In this document: positions 1 through 8,464 of the stretch, in pieces | How the letters are laid out: each line of letters starts with the position of its first letter | Position numbering within the stretch: position 1 is the stretch's first letter | Assembly (NCBI GenBank): GCA_003859965.1 | Contig: RQYR01000009.1 | Coordinates: forward strand, 45,352-109,351 | Length of the DNA stretch: 64,000 nucleotides | From: Comamonadaceae bacterium OH2545_COT-014 | Lineage (GTDB): Bacteria; Pseudomonadota; Gammaproteobacteria; Burkholderiales; Burkholderiaceae_C | Direction of reading: 5' to 3' | Notes under the pieces: model-generated | What the model was told of the DNA's origin: nothing | Database searches by the model: none | What the model saw: only the letters and a program-made list of their open reading frames with translations | Translations under genes and position numbers: made by a program

Positions 1-746
1 CTGACATCGAGGCCTACACGCGGCAGCACTTCCGCCCCCACACCGTGGCCGGGCTGGAGCCGCAGAAATACTTCCCGCCCGTGACCGACCCGCGGGGCAT
101 GCGCGGCAAAGGCGGCGTTGGCCCCAAAGGCAAAGGCAGCAAAGGCGGCAAGGGTGGCCGCAGCGGCCCGCCGCCGCGCCGCGCCGACAGCCGCGGGCCG
201 CGCCAAATGGGCGCGAAGGCTGCGTTTCGCGATGACTGGGGCAGCCGCCCGGTGAGCGGGCCAGACCGCCGCGAAAACCACTGGGGGCGTGACGTGCGTG
301 AGCTACGCGAGCCGCGCGATACACGCGGGCCGCAGGGCTGGGGTGAGGGCGCTGGACGCGCCACCCACGGCCATCATGGCGGCGCCCCTGTCCACCGGGA
401 TGCCCCCTGGCCCAAGCCCCGCTTTGGCGCGGCGATGCCGCAACCCCGACCGGGCGGCGCGGGCGCTGGCCGCCGTTTTGGCGATGAGGGCGCGCGCTTT
501 GGCAAACCGGCTTTCCAGGCCCGCGCCGGTGATGACGCGCCAGGCGGGCGCGCGCCGCGCTACACGCAGCCGCGCGATGGGCGTGGTCCGCGCGCCGATG
601 GCTGGGCGCCGCAAGGGCGCTTTGACGCCCCGGCCGGGGGCGCGCGCTTCAACGCGGCGCGCCCGGCCGGCTATCGCCCGGCCAAGGGCGAGCCCCGCTT
701 TGCCGCGCCCAAGCCCTATACGCCGCGCAAATCCGCCCGCGACTGA
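1..746 (+). CDS. DEAD-box RNA helicase, C-terminal part (5' truncated by window edge)
   Basis: The reading frame is open from base 3 and ends in TGA at 746, so only the last 247 or so residues are present and the start lies upstream of the window. The first visible residues (DIEAYTRQHFRPHTVAGLEPQ) resemble the end of the RecA2 domain of RhlE-type helicases, where a conserved I-E-x-x-T stretch precedes a basic tail. The rest is a low-complexity tail rich in Gly, Arg, Lys, Pro and Ala, the kind that gives RNA affinity in these ATP-dependent RNA-unwinding enzymes of ribosome assembly and mRNA decay. A GTG at 45 could look like a start but is internal. The helicase core itself cannot be seen, so the family call rests on the short boundary region and the tail. 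It lies 73 bases before moaE on the same strand. Confidence 0.7.
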   Translation, partial: DIEAYTRQHFRPHTVAGLEPQKYFPPVTDPRGMRGKGGVGPKGKGSKGGKGGRSGPPPRRADSRGPRQMGAKAAFRDDWGSRPVSGPDRRENHWGRDVRELREPRDTRGPQGWGEGAGRATHGHHGGAPVHRDAPWPKPRFGAAMPQPRPGGAGAGRRFGDEGARFGKPAFQARAGDDAPGGRAPRYTQPRDGRGPRADGWAPQGRFDAPAGGARFNAARPAGYRPAKGEPRFAAPKPYTPRKSARD

Positions 747-819
747 CGCGGTGCGGCGGGCTGCGCGCCGGTACTTGGCGGCAGCGGCCCTCTGACGCTT
801 CTTTGACGACTGGCCCACC

Positions 820-1299
820 ATGTCCTTCCGCATCTCCATACAGACCGACGACTTTGACGTTTCCGCCGAACTGGCCGCGCTGCGCGGCACGGACGGCCGG
901 GTAGGAGCCGTGTGCTGTTTCGTGGGCACCGTGCGTGACCACGGCGGCGCAGGTGCGGTGACGGACATGACCCTGGAGCACTACCCCGGCATGACGGAGC
1001 AGGCCATCGGCGCCATGATCGACGCGGCCCGCGCCCGTTTTGATGTGCTGGGCGTGCGCGTCATCCACCGCGTGGGGTGCTTGCGGGCGCACGAGCAGAT
1101 CGTGATGGTGGCCGTCACTTCCGCGCACCGCGGCCAAAGCTTTCAGGCCTGCGAGTTCCTGATGGACTACCTCAAAACCCAGGCGCCCTTCTGGAAGAAA
1201 GAAACCACGCCGCAAGGCGCGCACTGGGTGGATGCCCGGGAAAGCGACGACGCGGCGCTGGCGCGCTGGGGCGTGGCCGCAGGCGGCAACGCGGCTTGA
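820..1299 (+). CDS. moaE: Molybdopterin synthase catalytic subunit MoaE
   Basis: MoaE transfers sulfur from the thiocarboxylated C-terminus of MoaD to precursor Z (cyclic pyranopterin monophosphate), making molybdopterin for molybdenum cofactor in the cytoplasm. The 159-residue length is normal for the family. Visible hallmarks are the FVGTVRDH segment, LEHYPGMTE, the HRVGCLR substrate-contact region, and the K-x-x-x-P-F-W-K-K-E motif near residue 125 that carries the active-site lysine. The start ATG at 820 follows a weak purine stretch. No moaD is adjacent in this window; the gene sits between a helicase and efp, so its usual partner must be elsewhere or upstream. Confidence 0.95.
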   Translation: MSFRISIQTDDFDVSAELAALRGTDGRVGAVCCFVGTVRDHGGAGAVTDMTLEHYPGMTEQAIGAMIDAARARFDVLGVRVIHRVGCLRAHEQIVMVAVTSAHRGQSFQACEFLMDYLKTQAPFWKKETTPQGAHWVDARESDDAALARWGVAAGGNAA

Positions 1300-1452
1300 A
1301 GGTTCGCATTGGGGGCGCCGCCGCGTCTGCTTCACGGACGGCTTTGCCTTAAAATCGCGCCTTTTGCGCCCGCCGGGCCGCCTTTTCTTGCAAGGCAGGC
1401 TGGCGCTGGCGTCCCGGGCCTTGTTTGCCCCATCACACTGGAATCACACGTT

Positions 1453-2007
1453 ATGAAAATCGCCCAGGAAATCCGCGCTGGCAACGTCATCATGCACGGC
1501 AAGGATCCGATGATCGTCCTCAAGACCGAATACGCCCGTGGCGGCCGTGGCGCCGCCACCGTGCGCATGAAGCTCAAGGCGCTGCTGAGCAACATGGGCA
1601 CCGAAGTCGTCTTCAAGGCCGACGACAAGATGGAGCAGATCATTCTGGACCACAAGGAATGCACCTACTCCTATTTCGCCGACCCCATGTACGTGTTCAT
1701 GGACGCCGACTACAACCAGTACGAGGTGGAAGCCGAGAACATGGGCGACGCCCTGAACTACCTGGAAGACGGCATGGCCGTGGAAGTGGTGTTCTACGAC
1801 GGCAAGGCCATCTCGGTGGAGCTGCCCACCACCATCGTGCGCGAAATCACCTGGACCGAGCCGGCCGTCAAAGGCGACACCTCGGGCAAGGTCATGAAAC
1901 CGGCCAAGATCGCCACCGGCTTTGAAGTGGCCGTGCCGCTGTTCGTGGACCAGGGCGACAAGATCGAGATCGACACCCGCACCGGCGAATACCGCAAGCG
2001 CGTCTGA
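1453..2007 (+). CDS. efp: Elongation factor P (arginine-32 type)
   Basis: EF-P binds between the P and E sites of the ribosome and relieves stalling at polyproline. The 184-residue protein has the three OB-like domains of the family and ends in the conserved [15 protein letters not shown]. The start at 1453 ([11 protein letters not shown]) matches the family N-terminus; an in-frame upstream extension to 1309 is not used by the family. The tip of the modification loop reads YARGGRGAA, placing Arg at position 32, not Lys. From family knowledge, Arg32 EF-Ps are activated by EarP rhamnosylation using dTDP-rhamnose. earP is commonly next to efp but is not seen here. A strong terminator follows the stop. 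Confidence 0.97.
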   Translation: MKIAQEIRAGNVIMHGKDPMIVLKTEYARGGRGAATVRMKLKALLSNMGTEVVFKADDKMEQIILDHKECTYSYFADPMYVFMDADYNQYEVEAENMGDALNYLEDGMAVEVVFYDGKAISVELPTTIVREITWTEPAVKGDTSGKVMKPAKIATGFEVAVPLFVDQGDKIEIDTRTGEYRKRV

Positions 2008-2043
2008 TCCTGGCCCGCGCCGTGTGACACGCGCTCCAAGTCC

Positions 2044-2068
2044 AAGGCTCCGTTTCAGGAGCCTTTTT
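2044..2068 (+). terminator. Rho-independent terminator after efp
   Basis: Perfect 8-bp stem AAGGCTCC (2044-2051) pairs with GGAGCCTT (2058-2065) around a 6-base loop and runs into a T5 tract. It lies 37 bases after the efp stop. Confidence 0.9.
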
Positions 2069-2160
2069 ACCTTCTAAGGCCCAACAGGTGTGCCTAAGGC
2101 GCTTCTTTTATGATAGCGCCTGTGGCGTCCTCACCCACCACCGCAGACTGGAGAAAAGCC

Positions 2161-3024
2161 ATGCGTTCCCCCCTCACCCATGCCTGGCCCGACTTGCAGG
2201 CCCAAGCCCAGCAAGCCGGACAAGGCGAGCCGCTGGAGCCGCAGGCCTATCGTCTGGCCTTCGCCGACCCGGAATTCATGCTGCGCCCCGAGGCGCGCGG
2301 CATCCGCTTCCAGCTGGAGCTGCTCAAGCCCGATCTGGGCATGCAGGCCGCCGGTGTGCACCACACCATCGTGGTCTATGGCGGCGCGCGCTTCATCGCG
2401 CCCGACGAGGCCGAAGCCGCGCTGGCCGCCGCCCGTGCCAGCGGCGAGCCGCTGGCTGTGGCGCAGGCCGAGCGGGCGCTGCGCAACGCGCACTATTACG
2501 CGAAGGCGCGCGAATTCGGCCGCATCGTGGCGCGCCACAGCCTGCAGCAAACGCCGGAAGAGCGCTTTTACATCTGCACCGGCGGCGGCCCCGGCGTGAT
2601 GGAGGCCGCCAACCGTGGCGCGCATGACGAAGGCATGCCATCGGTGGGCCTGAACATCACGCTGCCGCACGAGCAGCACACCAATCGCTACGTGTCGCCG
2701 CACCTGGCGTTCAAGTTCCACTATTTCGCGCTGCGCAAGATGCACTTCATGATGCGCGCCCGGGCGCTGGTGGCCTTTCCGGGCGGCTTCGGCACGCTGG
2801 ACGAGTTGTTCGAAGTGCTCACCCTGGTGCAAACGCGCAAGGTGAAGCCGGTGCCCATCATCCTGTTTGGCAGCGCCTACTGGGACCGCCTGCTGAACCT
2901 GGAGATGCTGGCGGAAGAGGGCGCCATTTCGCCCGAAGACCTGGCGCTGTTTCGCACCGTGGACGAGCCGGCCGAGGCCTGGGACATCATTCACCGCTTT
3001 TACCGGCAGGGCGACGCGGCATGA
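2161..3024 (+). CDS. LOG family (TIGR00730-like) phosphoribohydrolase-type protein
   Basis: The 287-residue Rossmann-fold protein carries both LOG signatures: GGGPGVMEAANRGA at about residue 141 and PGGFGTLDE at 207-215. Family members once annotated as lysine decarboxylases hydrolyse nucleoside 5'-monophosphates (cytokinin-riboside monophosphate in plants and some bacteria) to free base and ribose 5-phosphate; the bacterial substrate here is unknown. I chose the ATG at 2161 because GGAG lies 8 bases upstream; the longer in-frame ATG at 2110 has no ribosome-binding site. It is preceded by the efp terminator, so it has its own promoter or is the first gene of the following block. The protein carries a longer N-terminal region (about 65 residues) than minimal LOG proteins. 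Confidence 0.88.
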   Translation: MRSPLTHAWPDLQAQAQQAGQGEPLEPQAYRLAFADPEFMLRPEARGIRFQLELLKPDLGMQAAGVHHTIVVYGGARFIAPDEAEAALAAARASGEPLAVAQAERALRNAHYYAKAREFGRIVARHSLQQTPEERFYICTGGGPGVMEAANRGAHDEGMPSVGLNITLPHEQHTNRYVSPHLAFKFHYFALRKMHFMMRARALVAFPGGFGTLDELFEVLTLVQTRKVKPVPIILFGSAYWDRLLNLEMLAEEGAISPEDLALFRTVDEPAEAWDIIHRFYRQGDAA

Positions 3025-3232
3025 GCGGCGCGGCGGGCCGCTGGCGCCAGCCGGCCGTGCCCATGCGGCCTGCAGCGCCAGCGGGGCAAAAGAAGGCCAC
3101 CGGGCCCGCCAGGCCCCCGCCAGCCGCTGGTTGCCGTGCCGGGCGTGGGCGGGTCGCCGCCTGAAGCGGCGCGCGCTGTACGAAGGATGGCTGAGGCGTG
3201 AAGCGAAGGCCTGGCAAAGGCTTGGGGCAAAC

Positions 3233-4288
3233 GTGGAATTGCTGCTGATCTCCCTGCTCAACGGGCTGAGCTATGGGCTGCTGCTGTTCATGCTCAGCGC
3301 CGGGCTGACGCTCATCTTCAGCCTGATGGGCGTGCTCAACTTCGCGCACGCCAGCTTCTACATGCTGGGCGCTTACCTGGGCTGGCAGTTTTCGGCCTGG
3401 TGGGGCTTTGGCACGGCGCTGTGGCTGGCGCCGCTGGCGGTGGGGCTGGCCGGCGCGCTGTTCGAACGCCAGGTGCTGCGCCGCGTGCATGCTTTCGGCC
3501 ATGTGCCGGAGCTGCTCGTCACCTTCGGCCTGGCCTACGTGGTGCTGGAGGCGGTGCAACTTGTCTGGGGCCGCGCGCCGCTGGACTTTGCGCCGCCTGC
3601 GTGGTTGCAAGGCCCGGCCTTCACGCTGGTGCAGCACCCCGGGCAGGGCTGGCGCGTGGTGGCGGGCGCGGCCCCGACCGACTGGTGCCAGCAGGCGCTG
3701 GCGGCGGGCGCGCGGGTGGGCTGCACGCCGTTTCCGGCCACGCGCGCTTTCATGGCGGCGGTGTCGCTGGGCATGCTGGCCGGGCTGTGGCTGCTGCTGG
3801 CGCGCACGCGCGTGGGCCTGGTGATTCAGGCCGCGCTCACGCACCCGGACATGGCGCAGGCGCTGGGGCACAACGTGCCGCGCGTGTTCATGGGCGTGTT
3901 CGGCGTGGGCACGGCGCTGGCCGGGCTGGCCGGGGTGATTGGCGGCAGCACCTTCGTGACCGAGCCGGCCATGGCGCACGCGGTGGGGCCCATCATCTTC
4001 GTGGTGGCTGTCATTGGCGGGCTGGGCTCGCTGGGCGGGGCGTTCGCGGCCTCGCTGCTGATTGGCGTGATGCAGACCCTGGCGGTGTCGGTCGATGCGT
4101 CACTGCTGGACGCGCTGCGCGCGCTGGGGCTGGTGTCGGCCACGGGCGCGGCGGGTGGCGGAGCGCTGTGGCGCCTGACGCTGGCGCAGGTGGCGCCAGT
4201 GCTGCCGTATCTGCTGCTGGTGGCGATGCTGGCGCTGCGCCCGCAGGGCTTGCGGGGCCGGCGAGAGGTGTTCGATGAAGGCGCCTGA
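3233..4288 (+). CDS. livH: Branched-chain amino acid-type ABC transporter permease (LivH)
   Basis: This is one of the two inner-membrane permeases of a HAAT-family ABC importer. The protein is about 351 residues of alternating hydrophobic segments and opens with LLISLLNGLSYGLLLFM, a typical LivH N-terminus. The central motif MGVFGVGTALAGLAGVIGG and the late FVVAVIGGLGSLGGAF segment (the EAA-like loop contacting the ATPases) are both present. The chosen start is GTG 3233 preceded by GGGG; upstream in-frame codons from 3131 encode an Arg-rich stretch not seen in the family. An insertion of about 35 residues (after RAPLDFAPP) lengthens one periplasmic loop. It overlaps livM by 14 bases. No substrate-binding protein gene lies nearby, so the substrate (amino acid, amide, urea-like) cannot be set. 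Confidence 0.9.
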   Translation: MELLLISLLNGLSYGLLLFMLSAGLTLIFSLMGVLNFAHASFYMLGAYLGWQFSAWWGFGTALWLAPLAVGLAGALFERQVLRRVHAFGHVPELLVTFGLAYVVLEAVQLVWGRAPLDFAPPAWLQGPAFTLVQHPGQGWRVVAGAAPTDWCQQALAAGARVGCTPFPATRAFMAAVSLGMLAGLWLLLARTRVGLVIQAALTHPDMAQALGHNVPRVFMGVFGVGTALAGLAGVIGGSTFVTEPAMAHAVGPIIFVVAVIGGLGSLGGAFAASLLIGVMQTLAVSVDASLLDALRALGLVSATGAAGGGALWRLTLAQVAPVLPYLLLVAMLALRPQGLRGRREVFDEGA

Positions 4289-5564
4289 GGCCATGCCGGC
4301 GCCGCTGCCCGCCACGCCGTGGCGCCGCCGCGCCTGGCCGTGGGCTGCGCTGGCGCTGCTGCTGGCGCTGGCCCCCTGGGTGGCGGCGGGCAGTAGCCTG
4401 GCGCTGAGCCTGCTGGCGCAAATGGGCATTGCCGTGGTGGCCTGCCTGTCATGCAACATCCTGCTCGGGCAGGGCGGCATGCTCAGCTTTGGCCATGCGG
4501 TCTATACCGGGCTGGGCGCGTATGCGGCCATTCATGCGCTGGCGCGGGTGGGCGAAGGCGGCCTGGCCTGGCTGCCGGTGGCGCTGGTGCCGCTGGCGGG
4601 CGGCGTGGCGGGCTGGCTGGTGGCGGCGCTGCTGGGCTGGGTGAGCACGCGGCGCGCGGGCACCACGTTCGCCATGATCACGCTGGGCTTGGGCGAGCTG
4701 GTGTTCGCGGCCGCGCTCATGTTTACCGGCGTGTTCGGCGGCGAGGCCGGCATCGCTGCCGACCGCACGGCGGGCCAGGCGTGGCTGAGCGTCAGCTTCG
4801 GGCCGCTGGCGCAGGTGTATTACCTGGTGGCGGCCTACACCTTCGTGTGCGTGGCGCTCATGTATGCGTTCACGCGCACGCCGCTGGGGCGGCTGCTCAA
4901 CGCGGTGCGCGACAACCCGGAGCGCGTGGCCTTCATCGGCTTCAACCCGCAGTGGGTGCGCTACCTGGCGTTCATGCTGGCGGGCTTTTTCGCGGGCATT
5001 TCGGGCGGGCTGGGCGCGGTGCTGTTCGAGATCGTCACGGCCGAATCGCTGGGCGCGCTGCGCTCGGGCGGCTACCTGCTGTTCACCTTTCTGGGCGGGG
5101 CCAGCGTGTTTTTTGGCCCCGTGGTGGGCGGCGTGCTGATGGTGCTGACGACGGTGTGGCTGTCGGAAATCACGCCCGCATGGCCGCTCTACCTGGGGCT
5201 GGTGTTCATGCTGATGGTGATGTACGCGCCCGAAGGGCTGGCTGGCCTGGCGCTGGCCCCGGCACGCCTGGCGGCGCAAGGGCGGCTGAAGCCGCTGCTG
5301 CCGCACGCCGTGGCGCTGGGGGCGGCGCTGGCGCTGCTGCTGGCGGGCGTGGTGGCGCTGGTGGAAATGCTGTACCGCCTGCAACTGGGGGCGGATGCCG
5401 GCGCGGGCGATGCCTTGCGGCTGGCCGGCATCACGCTGCATGTGCGGCACGCGGGCAGCTGGCTGGGCGCGGCGGGGGTGGCGATGGCGGGGCTGGCGCT
5501 CACGCGCTGGGCCGCGCGCCGCCTGACAGCCGCACGGTCCGCCGGGCCGGAGGCATGCGCATGA
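4275..5564 (+). CDS. livM: Branched-chain amino acid-type ABC transporter permease (LivM)
   Basis: Second membrane subunit of the importer, 429 residues. The family core is clear: CNILLGQGGMLSFGHAVY near the N-terminus, then the coupling region TPLGRLLNAVRDNPERVAFIGF and the late ILLFTFLGGASVFFGP-like segment. It is longer than most LivM proteins (usually about 330-360) because of a C-terminal extension after MYAPEGLAG containing two further hydrophobic stretches (near residues 345-365 and 390-415), probably extra membrane helices. The gene starts inside the end of livH and its TGA overlaps the livG start (ATGA), showing translational coupling. Confidence 0.9.
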   Translation: MKAPEAMPAPLPATPWRRRAWPWAALALLLALAPWVAAGSSLALSLLAQMGIAVVACLSCNILLGQGGMLSFGHAVYTGLGAYAAIHALARVGEGGLAWLPVALVPLAGGVAGWLVAALLGWVSTRRAGTTFAMITLGLGELVFAAALMFTGVFGGEAGIAADRTAGQAWLSVSFGPLAQVYYLVAAYTFVCVALMYAFTRTPLGRLLNAVRDNPERVAFIGFNPQWVRYLAFMLAGFFAGISGGLGAVLFEIVTAESLGALRSGGYLLFTFLGGASVFFGPVVGGVLMVLTTVWLSEITPAWPLYLGLVFMLMVMYAPEGLAGLALAPARLAAQGRLKPLLPHAVALGAALALLLAGVVALVEMLYRLQLGADAGAGDALRLAGITLHVRHAGSWLGAAGVAMAGLALTRWAARRLTAARSAGPEACA

Positions 5565-6349
5565 CGGCTCCTGCCCTGCAACTGAACGAGGTGCGCAAGC
5601 GCCTGGGCGGCAGCGACATCATCCGTGGCGTGAGCCTGACGGTGCAGCCGGGCGAGCGGGTGGCCGTGATCGGGCCGAACGGGGCGGGCAAATCGACGCT
5701 GTTCAACCTCATCAGCGGCCGCCTGGCGCCGGATGCGGGGCAGATCCGGCTGCATGGCGCGCGCATTGACGGGCGGCGGCCATTCGAGATCAACCGCCTG
5801 GGCCTGTCGCGCAGCTTCCAGATCAGCCATCTCTTTGCACGCCTGTCCGTTTTTGAAAACCTGCGCTGCGCCACGCTGTGGCACCTGGGCTACCGCTACA
5901 CCCTGTGGCGCTGGCTGAACGGCCTGCACGATGCCAACGCCCGCGCGCACGAGTGGCTGCACCTGACGCAGCTGGCGCACCGGCGCGACGTGCCCGCCAT
6001 GCACCTGAGCTATGCCGAGCAGCGCGCGCTGGAAATTGGCGTCACCCTGGCGGGCGGCGCCAGCGTGGTGCTGCTGGATGAACCCACCGCCGGCATGAGC
6101 GCCAGCGAAACGCGGCATTGCGTGCAGCTCATCCGCCGCGTCACGCAAGGGCGCACCCTGCTTATGGTGGAGCACGACATGGGCGTGGTGTTCGACCTGG
6201 CCGACCGCGTGGCCGTGCTGGCGCAGGGCGAGATCATCGCCTTCGACACCCCGGCCGCCGTGCGCGCCTGCCCGCGCGTGCAGGCCGCCTACCTGGGCGC
6301 CGGGGCGCTGGCGCAAGCGCCGCAGGCCGCCGGCGGGGCCGCGCCATGA
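5561..6349 (+). CDS. livG: ABC transporter ATP-binding protein LivG
   Basis: One of two cytoplasmic ATPases of the importer, 262 residues. Walker A is GPNGAGKST; the signature helix is the divergent HLSYAEQRALEIG, followed by Walker B VVLLDEPTAGMS and the H-loop MVEHDMGVV. The LivG/LivF clade often shows LS-x-G-x-Q-R; here LSYAEQR is one of the known variants. The ATG at 5561 is preferred over the in-frame ATG at 5555 because GGAGG (5549-5553) is correctly spaced only for 5561, and it overlaps the livM stop as ATGA. The gene end overlaps the livF start by 4 bases. Confidence 0.92.
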   Translation: MTAPALQLNEVRKRLGGSDIIRGVSLTVQPGERVAVIGPNGAGKSTLFNLISGRLAPDAGQIRLHGARIDGRRPFEINRLGLSRSFQISHLFARLSVFENLRCATLWHLGYRYTLWRWLNGLHDANARAHEWLHLTQLAHRRDVPAMHLSYAEQRALEIGVTLAGGASVVLLDEPTAGMSASETRHCVQLIRRVTQGRTLLMVEHDMGVVFDLADRVAVLAQGEIIAFDTPAAVRACPRVQAAYLGAGALAQAPQAAGGAAP

Positions 6350-7062
6350 GTGCCGCCACCCCGCCGCCGCCCGTGCTGCGCGTGCGCGGCCTGCGCGCCG
6401 GCTACGGCAAAAGCCAGGTGCTGCACGGCGTGGGCTTCGACGTGCACGCCGGTGAAATCGTCGCCCTGCTGGGGCGCAACGGCGCGGGCCGCTCCACCTG
6501 CGCCAAGGCCATCATGGGGCTGGTGGCGGCGCAAGGCGAGGTGTGCTGGCGTGGCCAGTCCGTCCTGGGGCGCGCGCCGTGGCAGCTGGCGCGCCTGGGG
6601 CTGGGCTACGTGCCCGAGGACCGCGCCGTTTTCCCGCGCCTGACCGTGCACCAGAACCTGCGGCTGGGCCTGAAAAAATCGCCCGGCCGCTGGTGCGCGG
6701 ACGACATGTACGCCTTGTTTCCCGCGCTCAAGGCGCGCCAGCACACCGAGGCAGGCCTGCTCTCGGGCGGCGAGCAGCAAATGCTCACCCTCTGCCGCAC
6801 CCTGATGGGTGATCCGGCCCTCATCCTCATTGATGAACCCACCGAAGGGCTGGCGCCCATGCTGGCCGCCCAGGTGGGGCGCTACCTGCAAACCCTGCAA
6901 AGCCAGGGCATCGCCGTGCTGCTGGTTGAACAAAAGCTCGGCATCGCGCTCGACATCGCCAACCGCGCGCTGGTCATGGGCCAGGGCCGCATCGTCTTTG
7001 AAGGCACGCCTGCCGCGCTGCGCGCCAACGCGGCGGTGCAGCAGGAATGGCTGGCCGTTTAG
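6346..7062 (+). CDS. livF: ABC transporter ATP-binding protein LivF with Walker A Lys replaced by Arg
   Basis: Second ATPase of the importer, 238 residues, the normal LivF size. It has the LivF-specific layout: YGKSQVLHGVGF, GYVPEDRAVFPRLTVHQNL, signature LLSGGEQQML, Walker B LILIDEPTEGLAP and a late VEQKLGIALDIA segment. The Walker A reads GRNGAGRST: the invariant phosphate-binding lysine is arginine (codon CGC), while LivG keeps lysine. In most P-loop ATPases such a change impairs hydrolysis, so either this subunit is an asymmetric partner or its clade has adapted. The start ATG 6346 overlaps the livG stop. It is the last gene of the operon; no clear terminator follows. Confidence 0.9.
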   Translation: MSAATPPPPVLRVRGLRAGYGKSQVLHGVGFDVHAGEIVALLGRNGAGRSTCAKAIMGLVAAQGEVCWRGQSVLGRAPWQLARLGLGYVPEDRAVFPRLTVHQNLRLGLKKSPGRWCADDMYALFPALKARQHTEAGLLSGGEQQMLTLCRTLMGDPALILIDEPTEGLAPMLAAQVGRYLQTLQSQGIAVLLVEQKLGIALDIANRALVMGQGRIVFEGTPAALRANAAVQQEWLAV

Positions 7063-7483
7063 GGTGATTTCACCCCTCTCCTGTTGGAAGAAGGTGGGCA
7101 AGGCAGTGCTTCCTTTGCCGATGGGGTGGTGCACCGCGCCGTAATGGCTTGCCGTAGCGACAGAAAGGGCAGAGCCTGATGAGCGCCCGGCGGTGTACCT
7201 GTCTTTCTTGTCTCGCCAAGAAAGACAGGCTGAAGAAGGCAACCCCGCTGTCGTTGTGGAGAGGCCTGGCGGCGCGTTACGTCATCAGCTGACCGATAGG
7301 GCAGATGCCCGAAGCTCCCATTTGCTCTGTGTTAGCCGTGCCACCAACGGAGACAGGGAGCCTCTTGCGTTCACAAGTCTTTGGGTGCTTGCGAAGCTGT
7401 GCGTGGCATCATCATTGGCTTGGTGAGCTGTTTGTCCTGTGCGGCTCCGTTGCGGTCTGTCGCTCCCTGTTGCTTTACCTCTT
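7063..7483. other. 421-base intergenic region between livF and the proQ-like gene
   Basis: No convincing gene is visible; short ORFs here lack ribosome-binding sites and codon bias. It contains a perfect 13-bp hairpin at 7198-7229, listed separately. The remainder is of average composition and may hold the promoter and a long leader for the ProQ-domain gene. Confidence 0.5.
7198..7229. repeat. Perfect 13-bp inverted repeat / hairpin
   Basis: CCTGTCTTTCTTG (7198-7210) is exactly complementary to 7217-7229, with a 6-base loop TCTCGC. No T tract follows on either strand, so it is not a standard intrinsic terminator. It could be an RNA structure in the leader of the following ProQ-domain gene, a processing site at the end of the liv transcript, or a dispersed repeat. 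Confidence 0.75.
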
Positions 7484-8188
7484 ATGAACGATTCTCCCGC
7501 TGAAACCTCCGTCGCCATGCCTGATGCGTCTGATTCGGGCCCAGCGCCCGAAGTGTCTGCACCGCCGCCCCCGTCACCCGGTGCGCCGCGCGCCCGCATG
7601 CCACGCCACCATCCGCTGCTGGCGCAACTGGCCGAATGGCACCCGGCGCTGTTTGGTGGCGAGCCGCGGCCACTCAAGCGCGGCATTTACCAGGACTTGC
7701 TGGCCGCCCATCCCGATGCGCTGGAGCCGCAGGCGCTACGGCAGGCCTTGCAAATTCATACCCGCTCCACCCGTTACCTGAACGTGGTGGCCCAGGGCCA
7801 GCCCCGGCGCGACCTGCTGGGCCAGGTGACCGAGGCCATGGCGCCCGAACACGTTTACCAGGCGCTGGCCGAAGTATTCCGCCGCCGTCAGCAGCGCAGC
7901 TCCGAGGATCTGACCCCCCAATGGCGGCGCCGCATCGTGCATGCGTGGGCGGCCAGCGGGCTGTCGCGCCAAGCCTACGCTGAGGCCATGCACGGAAAAA
8001 ATGAAATGGCCAACGCCGTGCTGGATGAAGCCATGCACGAAGCTGCCGAGCAGGCCGCGCGAGACGAGGCCTTGCTGCGCGCCTTCGAGACCAGCGGCCA
8101 GAGCGAAGCCGCGTTTGCTGCCATGTACGGCTTGCCGCCGCGCAGCGCCGCACAAACCCTGGCCCGTGCCCGCCAGCGGCGCGGCTGA
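7484..8188 (+). CDS. ProQ/FinO domain RNA-binding protein
   Basis: The ProQ/FinO fold binds structured sRNAs and terminator hairpins and acts as an RNA chaperone. The 234-residue protein has a Pro/Ala/Ser-rich N-terminus (about 45 residues), then the ProQ/FinO core: HPALFGGEPRPLKRGIYQDL, the HTRSTRYLNVV segment with the conserved H, R, Y residues, and QGQPRRDLLG. A C-terminal half of about 110 residues carries a predicted helical region rich in Ala, Glu and Arg, containing two short repeats of the type W-A-A-S-G-L-S-R-Q-A-Y-A and F-E-T-S-G-Q-S-E-A-A-F-A, which may be duplicated helical modules. The ATG at 7484 starts the acidic N-terminus; the earlier in-frame codon at 7439 lacks a ribosome-binding site. 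Confidence 0.85.
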   Translation: MNDSPAETSVAMPDASDSGPAPEVSAPPPPSPGAPRARMPRHHPLLAQLAEWHPALFGGEPRPLKRGIYQDLLAAHPDALEPQALRQALQIHTRSTRYLNVVAQGQPRRDLLGQVTEAMAPEHVYQALAEVFRRRQQRSSEDLTPQWRRRIVHAWAASGLSRQAYAEAMHGKNEMANAVLDEAMHEAAEQAARDEALLRAFETSGQSEAAFAAMYGLPPRSAAQTLARARQRRG

Positions 8189-8464
8189 CGGCGCCTGGCG
8201 CGCTACGCCTTATGGCCGCCTTACCCTGTCAATGCTCCGGTGCTGCATGGCACCGCATGACAAAACAGGGCGTTGCCGCGTGGACGGGGCTGGGAGACGT
8301 GCCGTTTTCCGTTCGCCCAGTTCGATCGGTGCATTCATTGGGCTCACGCCTGCCAAGGCAACATGGGGCTGGTGCAGGCGGGCGCTTTTTGCCCTGACAG
8401 CACCAACCATATCCGCCGCTCCTACACTGCCAGCCACACCCCAGCCTTGGCTTACCGGCGCTGC

